A stretch of 64,000 nt of DNA from the NCBI GenBank assembly GCA_964017195.1, contig OZ024894.1, forward strand, positions 7,619,537-7,683,536. Reading direction: 5' to 3'. The translations under genes and the position numbers were made by a program. This document shows, piece by piece, positions 31,740 to 42,868 of this stretch (position 1 is its first letter; every line of letters starts with the position of its first letter). The notes beneath the pieces are model-generated. The model was not told where the DNA came from, searched no databases, and saw only the letters and a program-made list of their open reading frames with translations. The stretch is from Siderastrea radians. Taxonomy: Eukaryota; Cnidaria; Anthozoa; Scleractinia; Rhizangiidae.

Positions 31740-32851
31740 AGAGGAATATTTAGCTCGCATTCATTATACAGGTCCCATAGAACGATCGAGGCCTTGTCTA
31801 AATTACAGCAATGCCATATTTTATCAGTGCCATTCGAAAACCTAAGGGTGTTTGGGAAGGAAAAAATCACCCTCTCAAAAGATTGGCTCTTCGATAAGAT
31901 CGTGCGCCGACATCGCGGTGGATTTTGCTTCGAGCTCAACACCGTGTTTTCGTTTCTTCTCAGTTATTTTGGATTTAACTACAAGAAACACGCTGCTTCT
32001 GTGTTCAGCCGAGAGACAGGATTAATAGGTCCTTCGTTTGATCATCTAGTTCTTATGGTGAATATTGAAGAGGAGTTGCAGTTGACTGACGTTGCGTTTG
32101 GGTCGTTCCATTTTTTATCCGCACCCCGCTAAGGATGGCAGGATTCCAACCCCTCAAAGTTTTGGCGGCGCCCTTTGAAGAAAAAGTCCGAAGGGTTCAA
32201 TTTTTGGCGGCAATTTTGAAAAAAATTTCCGAAGGGTTAATTTTTTGGCAACTCCTTTGATTTAAAATCCGACCCCCCTTGTGCAGAAACTTGCCATCCT
32301 TAGGGGGGGTTCGGATAAAAAATGGAACGTCCCTTTGGAGATTCATGTTGGATGCCTCTCCGCTTCACTGACTTGACAGAACATCGACAGCAACAGAGTG
32401 GAACTTATCAAATTAGAAAAGATGGAACCAACTACTTCTATGAAGAAAAAGTTAAAATATTCGTTGATAAGTGTGGATTAGAAGAAATGGCAAAAGAGCA
32501 GTTTACCACCCCAGGCGATCCTAACTGTGCCCCCTAGATACAAATTTGACCTTATTCCAAGAAATACTGAAGACTTCCTTAAAATGTTAGCCTATCACCA
32601 AACAGATACTAAGTCGCCATTTACTCACGATTGCATATGCACGGTGGCAAAACCTTGGGGCAGAGTGACTCTTTCAAGAAGCAAACTTGTAACTACGACA
32701 TATCTGGGAACAAAATCAAGAAAGAAACTAGGGAACTTGTGCGTGGAGAAGAACAGGTGGAAGAGGAACTTGAGCAGAAATTTGGAATAAGAAGAGAAAC
32801 TTGTTTCTATCCTGAGGGTTCCATGTTTTACGAAGTAGAGTGGAACAATTA
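31740..32851 (+). pseudogene. NAT pseudogene with MITE insertion
   Basis: Homologous to NAT along its whole length but broken in at least five places. The start codon and the codons after it are deleted (AAACCAAGG runs straight into GAAGAGGCAGAGG). A 4-bp deletion at about 31783 shifts the frame. A 234-bp MITE is inserted at 32100-32333 in the codons just after the catalytic Asp (LTDVAFG). An extra C near 32530 shifts the frame and brings in TAG, and a small deletion lies near 32710. The last 45 codons are open again and end FYEVEWNN. The catalytic Cys (GGFCFELN) and His (SFDHLVLM) codons remain. I did not assemble a repaired version. Confidence 0.93.
32100..32333. mobile_element. PIF/Harbinger-like MITE in NAT pseudogene
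   Basis: TIRs GGGTCGTTCCATTTTTTATC (left) and, inverted, GGGACGTTCCATTTTTTATC (right). It is flanked by TTT on both sides (32097-32099, 32334-32336). The paralogue at about 51513 has the uninterrupted site (GGGTTTGGAAATTC), so the TSD is 3 bp. A 3-bp TSD and a GGG-start TIR fit PIF/Harbinger. The interior repeats CCGAAGGGTT. Confidence 0.85.
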
Positions 32852-34396
32852 GAGTCTGTTATATGTGCCGTAAAATACTGGGGACTCCAACATCTTCATG
32901 ACTGCTTTGGTGAATGCCATCACTCAATCCTAAATCATCATTGGCTTACTAACTCTACTCTGCTTTCAGAGCATTTCCACCTTCGTCTGCACTGTCAACA
33001 ACATCCGTCTCATGAACCAAGACTCTGTAAGAAAGACATCTTGAGGCTCGTCTGATCAGTGAAGCCAAGATAGATCAAGATACTTGAATCCCATGACAAA
33101 CTCTTCTATTGGTATTAAGCTGGTTTACCCATAAACCTATCATCATAATTTTATTACATATTGTTAACTAATATAAACCTATCACATATTTTGTATTTAT
33201 TTTATTTCCTAACCCTTAATGGGTATGACAATCAACCATGCCACTTTATGGGGAGTCTACCTCCTGGGGTCTTATTTCTCTCAGTGGTAAGAAAAGTCAA
33301 ACTTGTTTGCCATGCAGACAAGTTTTACTGTTGACTGACTTTTAAGTGCCTAGAGCAGGGTCATAGCTAGAGGGTTCCCTGCAGTGAAAATATTCTGATG
33401 TTAAAACTCATATTGCCACATTACCCCCATCTCCCACAAAAGAATGAAACAGATGGAAGTCATGTCATGGGTAGCTGTGTCTTCTTGCTTGCCACAAAAT
33501 TTAATATATATATTTTTAGAATGAAATTATAACTGTGTATGTTCATGCTGAAATGGCAAGTAAAATACTATATCTTAGAAAAAAAATTCATCTGAACTCA
33601 AAGTGCCAAAAGCACTTTACCCTCCCCACCCATGTAATTTTGAAACCCAAAACCACCAGCCACCTACTGGCAGTTAGCCCTGTCCCTGGCCATATGTCAC
33701 AGGGTAAGCCTTGACGTCAACCCTCCCTCTCAAGTTTCACACCTGAGAAGAGCTGTACCCATCTCCAAATGAAAACCTAGTGGGCATGTTTTTTTTTTTA
33801 AAGCAAATTCAGAAACGTTATCTTAAATGAAGTCTGTTCTGTGTAAAAACTACTTGACTAAACGTTATCCCCAGTACATGCTGAATAAGGGTAATTCAGA
33901 CTCGGGGATCAAGATTGTCTAATTTTGCTCCAACAGATTCCTGTTTTGGCTTGGATGCCTTTGGTCCCAGAGGGTTTGAAATAGAAAATGATTGTGGTCT
34001 TAGCTCCTCTTCAGTGTTGTTTATTGTTGCAAGTGTTGCTGTTCCATTAAAATTGTCACCAGGATGTTATCAGCTTTTAAAGGTTGCAAAAGGGTCACAG
34101 TGAAAAATTCGGGTAATTCCCTTCCAATAATATCCCCCTCCCCCCCCCCCCCATCAATATCTTCCCACCCCACTCCACACCCAAATTGATAGTGACAAGA
34201 TGACAATTAGTACTAATCCTTTTAAAGATATGTGAGTTTCACAAAAAAGTGAGTAATTTGCCCCAGCCAGCCTCCCTGCAGTAATCCCTCACCCAATCTC
34301 CCACCACCTACTAGTGACACGGAACAAATGAGTGGGACCTGGGACCGACGGTAGGGACGAGTAGGAGTGGGGCGAGGTTGGGAAAATCCAACCAAG
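32852..34396. other. Spacer, no gene recognised
   Basis: Diverged NAT 3' flank at first, then AT-rich sequence and a C13-14 run at about 34137-34152. 34300-34396 precedes NAT copy B and is its probable promoter/5'UTR; it ends CAACCAAGATGG like the other copies. Confidence 0.5.
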
Positions 34397-35308
34397 ATGG
34401 AGACCAAGCTTACCCCAAAGGAAACAGACGAATATTTAATTCGGATTCATTACACAGGTGCTAAAGAACCAACGATCGAGGCCTTGTCAGAACTGCAGCG
34501 ATGCCATATCCTTTCGATACCATTTGAAAACCTTAGTGTGTTTGGAAAGGAAGAAATAATTCTCTCGAAGGATTGGCTGTTCGAGAAGCTCATGCGGCGG
34601 CATCGCGGTGGATATTGCTATGAGCTAAACTACATGCTTTCTTTGCTTCTCGATTATTTTGGATTTAATTACAACATACACGCTGCATCAGTGTTCGATA
34701 ATACGAGAGGCACAGGAAATTTAAGCCCTCCTTCTCATGTAGTTATCGTAGTAAACATTGACGGACAGCAATGGCTCACTGATGTTGGTTTTGGTGACAT
34801 ATTCTGGACGCCTCTTCATTTCACCGGCTTGGGAGAACAGCAAGAACAACCGAGTGGAACTTATCGAATTCGCAAAGATGGATACAGCTACATTTATGAA
34901 GAAAAGGTTAAAATGATTGTTGATGAATTTGGCGGAGAGAAAAGGGAGAAGGAACCAGCCATTTTTGCGAATACTGAGTGGGTGCCAAGGTATCAATTTG
35001 TTCTCAATCCCAAAAAAATAGAAGACTTCCACGAATGGTTAATCTATAACCAAACAGATCCTAAGTCTCCATTTACTCACGATCGCATATGCACGATGGC
35101 AAAACCCTGGGGGAGAGAAACTCTATCAGGAAGCAAACTTGTAACTACAACATATCTGGGAGGCAACAAAGTCAAGAAAGAAACCAGGGAACTCGTGGGT
35201 GGAGAAGAAGAGGTGGTAGAGGAACTTGAGCAGAAATTTGGAATAAGAAGAGACACTTGTTTCTATCCTGAGGGGTCCATGTTTTATGGAGTACAGTGGA
35301 ATAATTAG
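34397..35308 (+). CDS. Arylamine N-acetyltransferase (NAT), copy B
   Basis: Intact single-exon gene of 303 residues, starting METKLTPKETDEYLIRIHYT. The frame is open 30 bp further upstream (MGRGWENPTK), but the chosen ATG sits in the same CCAAGATGG context as the other copies. The triad is Cys74 (RRHRGGYCYELN), His114 (PPSHVVIVVN) and Asp129 (LTDVGFGD). The middle (about residues 180-215, VDEFGGEKREKEPAIFANTE) is the most divergent of the intact copies. The last 75 residues (AKPWGRETLSGSKLVTTTYL to FYGVQWNN) are almost the same as in copy D and fragment 1. Function as for copy A; substrate unknown. Confidence 0.95.
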   Translation: METKLTPKETDEYLIRIHYTGAKEPTIEALSELQRCHILSIPFENLSVFGKEEIILSKDWLFEKLMRRHRGGYCYELNYMLSLLLDYFGFNYNIHAASVFDNTRGTGNLSPPSHVVIVVNIDGQQWLTDVGFGDIFWTPLHFTGLGEQQEQPSGTYRIRKDGYSYIYEEKVKMIVDEFGGEKREKEPAIFANTEWVPRYQFVLNPKKIEDFHEWLIYNQTDPKSPFTHDRICTMAKPWGRETLSGSKLVTTTYLGGNKVKKETRELVGGEEEVVEELEQKFGIRRDTCFYPEGSMFYGVQWNN

Positions 35309-37230
35309 AGTCTTAAACGTCTCAGTGCACTAGTGAGACTAAAAGGCATTTTCATGAACACTTTGGTGAACATCACCACTCGGACCAAAACCATGATTGT
35401 CTTTATACCCTACTCCTATTTCAATCTAGTAGGGTAGTGTTGTTGATTATTACTTCTTATCACTTCTTTCTACCAGCCTACTCCTATTTCAATTAATCTA
35501 GTAGGGTAGTGTTCTTAATTATCACTTCCTTATACTTGTACGACCTTCATTTCAGTTCCAGTTAATCCTGATCCCAGATGGGGGGGGGGGGGGGATACTC
35601 CAGATAATTTTCAAGAGACAAGGAGGTGTGAAGGATTTTTTAAGGTTTGAAATTCTTGCATGATTTCAAGATTTTTCTTGGATAAGAAAATTTTGGCAAG
35701 TATTTTTTCAGGTAGTTTGTAAGAATGACTACTAGATCTGGGAAAGTTTATTGCAATAGTATGATAAATAAACAAACAAACAAACACAATTAAAGGGCAA
35801 CCAGAAAGTACTGTTGTTCTTCAGTATTGTCATGTAATCCCTTCTGGGTACTTGTAAGGCTCCAAAATTCAGTATGGGTTTGGGGGTTCCATTTTGGTTC
35901 AGGGGAGTTTTTTGGGTTTCATGTCCAAGGGATTTTTTTTTGGTTTTTATTTATGTAATGTCCCCATTCGTATTTCCTTGTCACTTGAAATCTGTTGTGG
36001 CTCTGTATTTAATTAAATGGGTTTTGGTGCAAATTACACAAGGAATTTCTGCCTGGGCCCCAGGTAGAAATTCCTTGTTTAATTTGCAGGGGGCAGCTGA
36101 ATTGCGTGGGAAAAAGCAACGGCCACAGCAACAAGTGTTTACATTTATTAAATGCTCACAAACTACGCTCAATAAGAACATTCCCCCCCCCCCCCGCCTC
36201 TCTGGAGAATGACATCTGGTACTATTGTGGAGAAACACCTGACTGAGGAGAGAGTTCTGAGGTCTGAGTTTTAACCGACAAAACATGACCCATATCTCAC
36301 AAAAAATATCACATTGCCATTCAACTTGTACTTTAGTGTAACAACTTTAATTTGACAATAGTTTTAGGATAATGAGCAATGGATAAAGTGTCTGGAATAT
36401 TTTTCTTGAATAACAGAATTTCTTGAACTGAATGAACTTTTGAACAAGAAATGATTTCTCTGTGCATTGTAACCTACTTGATTTCCTAGATCGTGAACGT
36501 AAAAAAAATGCTTGCGATCTTGAAATACTTCTCAGTAAGTGAATCTTTGCCCTCTTTTTATGTCCTTCTACCTTACTTTTTTTAAAGAGGCAAAGCTGAC
36601 TAATTTTACATCCTGAACAATTCATTATGTGGACAGATTAAAGTTGATTTCATACTTATCCAAGCATGCATTAGTGAGATATTGTGCTTACAATGAACAC
36701 CCCTATTTTCGTACTTAAAAGGCTGATTTCAATCATTTTAAAACTATTTGACCTTAAAGACTCATTTTGAAGTCAGCGCGTGAAGCTCTGATGTCAAAAC
36801 TTCTTTTCATAAAAAATTCACCTTTTTGGGTATAAGACCTCCTTACGGAAACACAGTTTCTCTTTCTATGATTTCCTAAGATCTATAGCTATCTATGGTT
36901 CTTTCTTCATGAAGACATCGTACATACACAGAATCTCGTCCTCCTCCCTGCACCCAAATGCTTTCCATTACTTTCTGGCGACCACTACTTTCGTAATTCT
37001 ATGTTACTTCAGTTACCTTTGGTAACTGAACTTGCTTTCTTTTAAACCATCGATCCCCAATAGATGTACCTCCGCAGCCCGTAGTGGGGTGTGTATGCAC
37101 CCGTCCCTCCCCCTCCATTCCCTCCACCCACCTCTTCCCTACAGGCCTGACTCGAGACTGGTAAATAGTTCAAAGCCAGGAGTCTCAAAAGCCTGTCTAG
37201 TGTGATCTTCCAGGGAAGTGTAGTCCAGAC
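35309..37230. repeat. Duplicated block A, copy 1 (NAT 3' flank)
   Basis: Collinear with 53477-55770. Landmarks in common are TAAAAGGCATTTTCATGAAC, CTACTCCAGAT-type sequence after a G-run (35581 / 54130), GGAGAAACACCTGACTGAGG, and TCAAAAGCCTGTCTAGTGTG near the end. Copy 2 carries an extra transposon (53546-53964). No coding region recognised. Confidence 0.85.
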
Positions 37231-37327
37231 ACTGAGAAGGAAGTTCTTTTAGGTGACATTCACTTGGTATTCACAGGAAAAAGATATCTAGAAATGGTTT
37301 CGGTCACACTCCGGCAGAATTCAATAT

Positions 37328-38224
37328 TTATTGTTCCATGCACCTTTCAGGATAGAAACCAGTGTCTCTTCTTATTCCAAATTTCTCCTCGAGTTCCTTT
37401 ACAACCTCTTCTTCTCCACCCACGAGTTCCCTGGTTTCTTTCTTGACTTTGTTGTCTCCCAGATATTTCGTAGTTACAAGTTTGCTTCCTGAAAGAGTCA
37501 CTCTGCCCCAAGGTTTTGCCAAACTACAAATGAGGCCATGGTTAAATCGAGCGCTGGGGCATGTTTGGTGATAAGTTAACATTTTGAGGAAATCTTCTGT
37601 TTTCCTTGGAATGAGGTCAAATTTGTATCTGGGGACCCAGTTGGGATCGCCCGGGGTGCTAAAATGTTCTTTTGCCATTGCTTCTCGCCCTAACTCATCA
37701 ACGTTTGTTTTAACCCTTTCCTCGTAGAAGTAGTCGTCGTCTCCATCTTCGCGAATTCGATAAGTTCCACTCGTTTGTTCTTGGTGTTCTCCCAAGCCCC
37801 TGAAACGAAGAGGCGTCCAGAATGCGTCACCAAACCCAACATCGGTTAACCATAATTCATCTCCAATATCTACCATGAGAAGGCGATGGTCAAACGGAGC
37901 ACTTATTTGTCCATTCACCCGACTAAACGTTGTCGCGGCGTGAGTGTTGTAGTTGAAACCAAAATAGTCAAGAAGAAAAGAAAACATGGTGTTAAGCTCA
38001 AAACAAATTCCACCGCGATGTCGGCGCACAATCTTGTTGAATAGCCAATCTTTTGAGAGGATTATTTGTTCCTTTCCAATCACGCTTAGGTTTTCCCATG
38101 GTACTGTTAAAACATGGCGCCGCTGAAGTTCTGACAAGGCCTCGATCGTTGGCTCTATGGGACCTGTATAACGAATGCGAGCTAAGTATTCCCTTACTTC
38201 CTTTATGGTAAGCCTTGACTCCAT
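37328..38224 (-). CDS. Arylamine N-acetyltransferase (NAT), copy C, with shortened C-terminus
   Basis: 298 residues on the minus strand, opposite to the other copies. Start MESRLTIKEVREYLARIRYT. Triad Cys74 (RRHRGGICFELN), His113 (PFDHRLLM) and Asp128 (LTDVGFGD). The C-terminus ends FYPERCMEQ instead of FYPEGSMFYGVQWNN. The DNA shows a deletion of about 16 bp between GTGCATG and GAACAAT, which brings a stop forward and changes the tail. In vertebrate NATs the C-terminal segment shapes the active-site cleft, so activity could be altered; this is inference. Everything else is intact, so I call it a gene rather than a pseudogene. Confidence 0.9.
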   Translation of the reverse strand: MESRLTIKEVREYLARIRYTGPIEPTIEALSELQRRHVLTVPWENLSVIGKEQIILSKDWLFNKIVRRHRGGICFELNTMFSFLLDYFGFNYNTHAATTFSRVNGQISAPFDHRLLMVDIGDELWLTDVGFGDAFWTPLRFRGLGEHQEQTSGTYRIREDGDDDYFYEERVKTNVDELGREAMAKEHFSTPGDPNWVPRYKFDLIPRKTEDFLKMLTYHQTCPSARFNHGLICSLAKPWGRVTLSGSKLVTTKYLGDNKVKKETRELVGGEEEVVKELEEKFGIRRDTGFYPERCMEQ

Positions 38225-39358
38225 TTTTAATCGGTTGCGCTATGGGACTGAACGGGGCGTAACGCCATTGTAACGCGCGTAACGGCGTAACGAAAATAGG
38301 TGTTTATGAATATTAATTTTTCTCCTTGTCGGATTCATTTCAAAGTGACTGAAATTAAAATATCACGAAGTGGCATATTGTTTTGCGAATGTTAAGAAAA
38401 CGGCAAGTTATTGACTGATTAAAAGGAGAAAGGAGTGCAGAGAAATTTTTCCCGCAGTTTTTTTGATTTTATATGTTTTGAAAAACGCGGCATATCCAGA
38501 GATCTTCTCATCAGGGGTACCCAAAGAGAAATTTTGAGGAAAGTACTTAAAACGTTGTTGTCTGTTTACTCTGGTCGTTTCAGGGCCTTTTAAAGGGAAA
38601 TTTGTGCAGGCTAACACAGGTTGCTCCTAGGTAATGGAATATTATTCCCCGAATTTCCTTGCGGCGGCTTCCCTGCTTGGCGAGAATGCTAGCTGACGTT
38701 GTCTCATACTTTAAACGACATATTTGTCCCTCCAAAAGCAAAGGCAGCAAGAAATTTTGAAGAATTTACAGGCGGCCGATAGTCTCTCAACCCCCCTTCC
38801 CCCCCCCCCCCTCCCCTTTACCTAAGGAAAAAAGGTTAAAAAAAATTAGTTCTTCTCGGTTTCCGGTGACCTGTTATGGACAATTTCCACTTCCGGTATA
38901 GAAGGAATTGCAATCGTGACCAGCACGTGAATCTGTGTGACCAAAACAGTGACTATTTGAAGCAATATTTTGACAAATGCTGTGACACTAACGAAGAAAA
39001 GATATTTTGGATATTCTGAACAATTTACAGGCGGCCCATATTGACTCAACGGCATCCCCCCTTCCCCCACTAAGGAGACAGCATGTGAACCTGCGTGACG
39101 AAAACCGTGAAAGTGTGATGCAATGTTTTGGCTATGTTGCATCCCTGGCACACTTAGGCTTGCGACGAACTGTGAACTGCGTGCTTATGGACGTCCGATA
39201 TGGCGCACTGTCACGATCTGTCAACGTATTCTCTTTATAAACACGTCTGCAGCAATTCTAATGTATTTCGTCAATACTACCCTGAAGGTTTCTGTGATCA
39301 TAGATGGAAAATTCAGACTTAAAAGATCTTCAGTAAAGGTCATGTTATTGTTTATTCA
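38225..39358. other. Spacer with duplicated block
   Basis: 38515-38745 (ACCCAAAGAGAAATTTTGAG to TTTGTCCCTCCAAAAGCAAA) is collinear with 55876-56136 and links blocks A and B of the segmental duplication. GGCGGCC-containing sequence at 38770 and 39029 recurs (ATTTACAGGCGGCC). No gene. Confidence 0.6.
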
Positions 39359-39364
39359 CGAGTA

Positions 39365-41307
39365 GAGGGGGACATGGGGATTTGCGGTGTTGCGGTGTCA
39401 ATAGTATTTTTTTTGTGCGGTGTTGCGGTGAATAAAATCCCATCTCGCGGTGTTGCGGTGATCTCAAATCGTACGGTGTGCGGTGTGCGATGTTCGGTGA
39501 AAAAAGATTTCTTGCGGACCCTTTGCGGTGTTGTGGTTTATTGTTTGACACATTTGACCGACTTATCCTTGTCGAGTAACTGTCAAAACCTGTTTATATT
39601 CGTCAAACCGTCGATTACCACCCTTTTTTGGAAACAATCTGTGTCACGCAATGAATGCCAGGCCATTTCCGTTTTCATTTATAAGTAACTTGACCTTTGC
39701 TACGCGGACTGTCAAGGATCCTGTCACGGCGCGTGGTCAAACGGCTGCAACATGGAAGAGGTCGAAGAGGTCATTGAGCCTACAGAGTGCATAATCGACT
39801 GTGTCGTTTTTTTTATGAAGAGGGAAATGGGGGGGGGGGGGGAACTACCGGCATAAAAACAAATTTAGGTGTCGGATCAACAAAAGTGAAAAGTGCCTGA
39901 CGAAGCTCAGAGAATCTATTTGGTAAGTTCGTGACACGCTACCTTGCATTCTTTATATCCGCACGACTGAAAATACAGTAGAACCTAGGTAACTAGAAAT
40001 CTGAAGGGAAACAAAAAACAGTTCGAGTTAGCGGGGGTTCGAGTTATCGGGGTCGATTGAATATTCAATTTCCTATGTCAATAATTGATAGTTTACTGAT
40101 TTTTCAGCACTTCAGTATACAGTACAGTGCAAATTAAACTTATCTCGTTAGAACGTGTAGCACGATTATGTATTCTTAGGATAATACAGTCATAAGATCG
40201 GGAAATGACTGTCAAATACGTAATCTGTTAGTTGCATTAAAAAATCAAATTGCTGTAGTGTTAATTTTAGTGTTAAAATCCGATTACAGAACCAGAAGAG
40301 CTAATGGGATAGGATATTTCAACGGACCCCTCAATGGGCATCCGTGGTGAGTTGCAAGAACCAGAACAAGGGTAACGAAATTTAGTTCGAGTTAGCGGGG
40401 AATTCGAGTTATCCAAGATCAAGTTAACCGAGTAAAAATGACTGAAAAGTGGGGTCAAATCCAAGGGAAATGGGACTTAGTTCGAGTTAGCGGGGGAGTT
40501 CGAGTTATCCGAGTTCGAGTTACCGGGGTTCTACTGTAGAGTTCTTAGAGTCTTGAGGTCAGTCTCTATTAATCCAAACCAGCTCCGAGATCCTCTAACC
40601 CCCGTTGTATGGAGATTTGGATTACATTAGCTCCCATTAGGTCCATTGTAAAAGCATACTGAAGGGGGATTAATAGCGACTGATACTACCCCTTTCCTCC
40701 GTGTCCTTTCATCTCTCTATGTCGCGGTTGCGGATGTTTTCGCGAGAGAGACTCATCAAATGTCGGAGGGTGATAAGGGTCTTATATTTACAGGCTGTGC
40801 TAATGGATTGAATCCATTAGATCCATTATATTAGGTCCGATTTTTTGGTTAATAGACGATAAAGGAGCGCTATCATCCCAGAAAGCATTAAAACGCGAAA
40901 CTAAGCAAGTGAGCTCGTGGCAACCACGACCACGCTGGTCAACGGGAACGTTACCCGTTCATCTTTGTCGTCATGTACATACGACAAAATGTTGGCTACA
41001 GCAAGAATACAGACGTCATCAGTATCTGCGTGATTCACGTGCAGACCACAAGGTGAAAACAGTATGGCTTTGTGATTTGTATCTGTTGAGTGGAAAATTG
41101 CTGAGGTAATAACATTTGTTTAAATGAAAAATATTACATCACGTGCGGACGTTTTCCCTTTTCCAAAAAGCTTTTTAGATCATTTAAATCGTAGGACAAA
41201 AATTAAATTGCGGTGTCGGTGTTTTGTCAACTTTTTTTGCGGTGATGCGGTGTTCGTTATTTTTTTCTGCGGTGTTGCGGTGTTAACAGTCCCCCAATGT
41301 CCCCCTC
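39365..41307. mobile_element. GGGGGACA-TIR element, 6-bp target duplication
   Basis: A 1,943-bp element. TIRs are GAGGGGGACATGGGG (left) and CCCCAATGTCCCCCTC (right), with CGAGTA duplicated at 39359-39364 and 41308-41313. Just inside both ends lie tandem GCGGTGTTGCGGTG motifs in the same orientation (39384-39540 and 41210-41285). It contains a nested pogo-like MITE (39976-40536). The rest has no recognisable transposase; 40550-40900 mentions nothing known. Confidence 0.78.
39976..40536. mobile_element. pogo/Tigger-like MITE
   Basis: Ends CAGTAGAACCTAGGTAACT and, inverted from the right, CAGTAGAACCCCGGTAACTC, with TA on both sides (39974-39975, 40537-40538). Subterminal TTCGAGTTAGCGGGG and TTCGAGTTATC motifs repeat on both sides. 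The CAGTRGAACC end with TA target is typical of pogo/Tigger elements. No transposase. Confidence 0.85.
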
Positions 41308-41337
41308 CGAGTAGAATGTGGGAGTCGTACATGTTCG

Positions 41338-41591
41338 GTGGGTGGGGACAGGGGGGCGGGAGACCGGGAGAAAAGGGGGCGGGAGGTGTACGGGAGGCGG
41401 GAGAAGAGGGGGCGGGAAGCGGGATTCCTAAGGTGGGGGGAAGCGGGAGAAAAAGGGAAAAATTACGCAGCATTGCGCAATATTTCGCAATCGAAAAAAT
41501 GCAAAGGGGCGGGAGCCAAAAAATACAGGGCGGGAACCGGGATTAAAGGGTACGGGAAGCGGGAGGTTTAAAACCCCCTGTCCCCCACCAC
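41338..41591. mobile_element. Small GGGGGACA-type element with G-rich tandem core
   Basis: 254 bp with ends GTGGGTGGGGACAGGGGG and, inverted, GTGGTGGGGGACAGGGGG. Flanked by TGTTCG (41332-41337 and 41592-41597), a 6-bp TSD as for 39365-41307. The interior is a GGCGGGAG-type tandem repeat with potential for G-quadruplexes. Inserted 30 bp from the other element. Confidence 0.78.
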
Positions 41592-41594
41592 TGT

Positions 41595-42868
41595 TCGAGT
41601 TGGACTTCGAGTTCGAGTTCGAGTTAGACTTCGAGTTAGACTTCGAGTTGGACTTCGAGTTGAAAAAAAATTTTTAAAAGTAACTAAGTAAAGTATACAC
41701 TTAGCTCAGGGCACCGTAAGCCACGTGAGTTTGCTATTTTGAATTAGCCACAGAAAGCTAATAAGCCGGGCTAATAAGTCAGTACTGCATCGCGGTTTTA
41801 CAAGAAGTCAAACTTGAATTCGTTTATTTATTTCCTTGAGGAGTTAGTTCTACAGTTTGTTCAGGTTGTTGAAGGTTTTCGGAAGATACGGACAATTACT
41901 AATAAAAGTAGCACACTTTAGTGGAGTAGGGGGCAACAAGTCTCTACCAAATCAATTAATTAAATTAAATCGGTTGTAATTTCATAGCGAACGGTATATA
42001 AAATGGGGTTGGAAGGCCTGCGCGACTCCTACTTCACGTCTTTGTTCGCCGCGCCTTATCTCGGTCGTTTGACCAATTTTGCTTCTTGTGTTTTTGTATT
42101 GGGTTTAGTTTGGAGGATTTTTACATAGTGACTGAATTGAGCCGTTACAACTTAGGCGTCGCATTTTTTAAGACTTTGATCTCGAGGTCATATCTCATCA
42201 ATTTTCTGATAACCAGTGGATTCTTGTGGCTCCCACCGTTTGTTATTCTCAGTTAAATATGACCTCTGATCGTTTGTACGACTTAATGTGGTTTTTATGC
42301 CGCTTGTGGTGGCATATTAGGTTCGTTGAATTTGGTTAGTTTAGGAACTTGATAGGGGTTTTCAGCCTCTCATCTTATATTTGTGACAATAAAGGATCTG
42401 AAATATTATCTACAACCGGGCCCGGCTTATTTGTTTAATTCTGTTGCAGGATGTTGTGTTTCGCATCACGGAGTGTCATCTATAGCCACATAAATGACAA
42501 ATGTTGCGCTTGGAACCATCTTCAGCATTCCGTGATTTCAAGAGATATTTCGTGAGAAAAAGAATCAAGATTCCAGGTTATAGATGTGTCTAGATACCTT
42601 AAGGGGTCCATTTTGATTCTGCAAGGGAAGAAGTTGGAGAATGAGCTCCTTTCGCCTTCTTAGTCAGCAAGTGTTTCTCGTGGGTTTTGGAGTGTTCGAA
42701 TTGTTTTTTTTTTCCTCCGTGTGCAGAATTTTTTTTGTGAAAATTGTGTGCGCGTGACGATCCACGAAAAAATGAAACAAAGATGAAAGAAAGAAAAGTA
42801 AGTACAATTCAAAGGTCAACTCGAAGTGCGACTCGAAGTCCAACTCAAAGTCTAACTCGAGGTTTCAG
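41595..42868. mobile_element. Possible element bounded by inverted TTCGAGTTGGAC arrays
   Basis: The left end (41595-41662) is a tandem of ACTTCGAGTT units. The right end (42816-42865) is the same unit inverted (AACTCGAAGT, CAACTCGAAGTCC). Between them are a TATATAAA box at 41995-42002 and an AATAAA signal at 42388-42393, about 390 bp apart, which recalls a transcribed short element or solo LTR. No coding region and no TSD resolved. Confidence 0.45.

Noticed and set aside
34721..35032. Antisense frames within NAT and GPCR genes (also at 31685, 51180, 58772, 59567)
   Set aside because: They overlap well-supported genes in the opposite frame and show no domain of their own.
39345..39688. Cys/Val/Gly-rich frames at 39.4 and 41.2 kb
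   Set aside because: They translate the GCGGTGTTGCGGTG repeats of a transposon.
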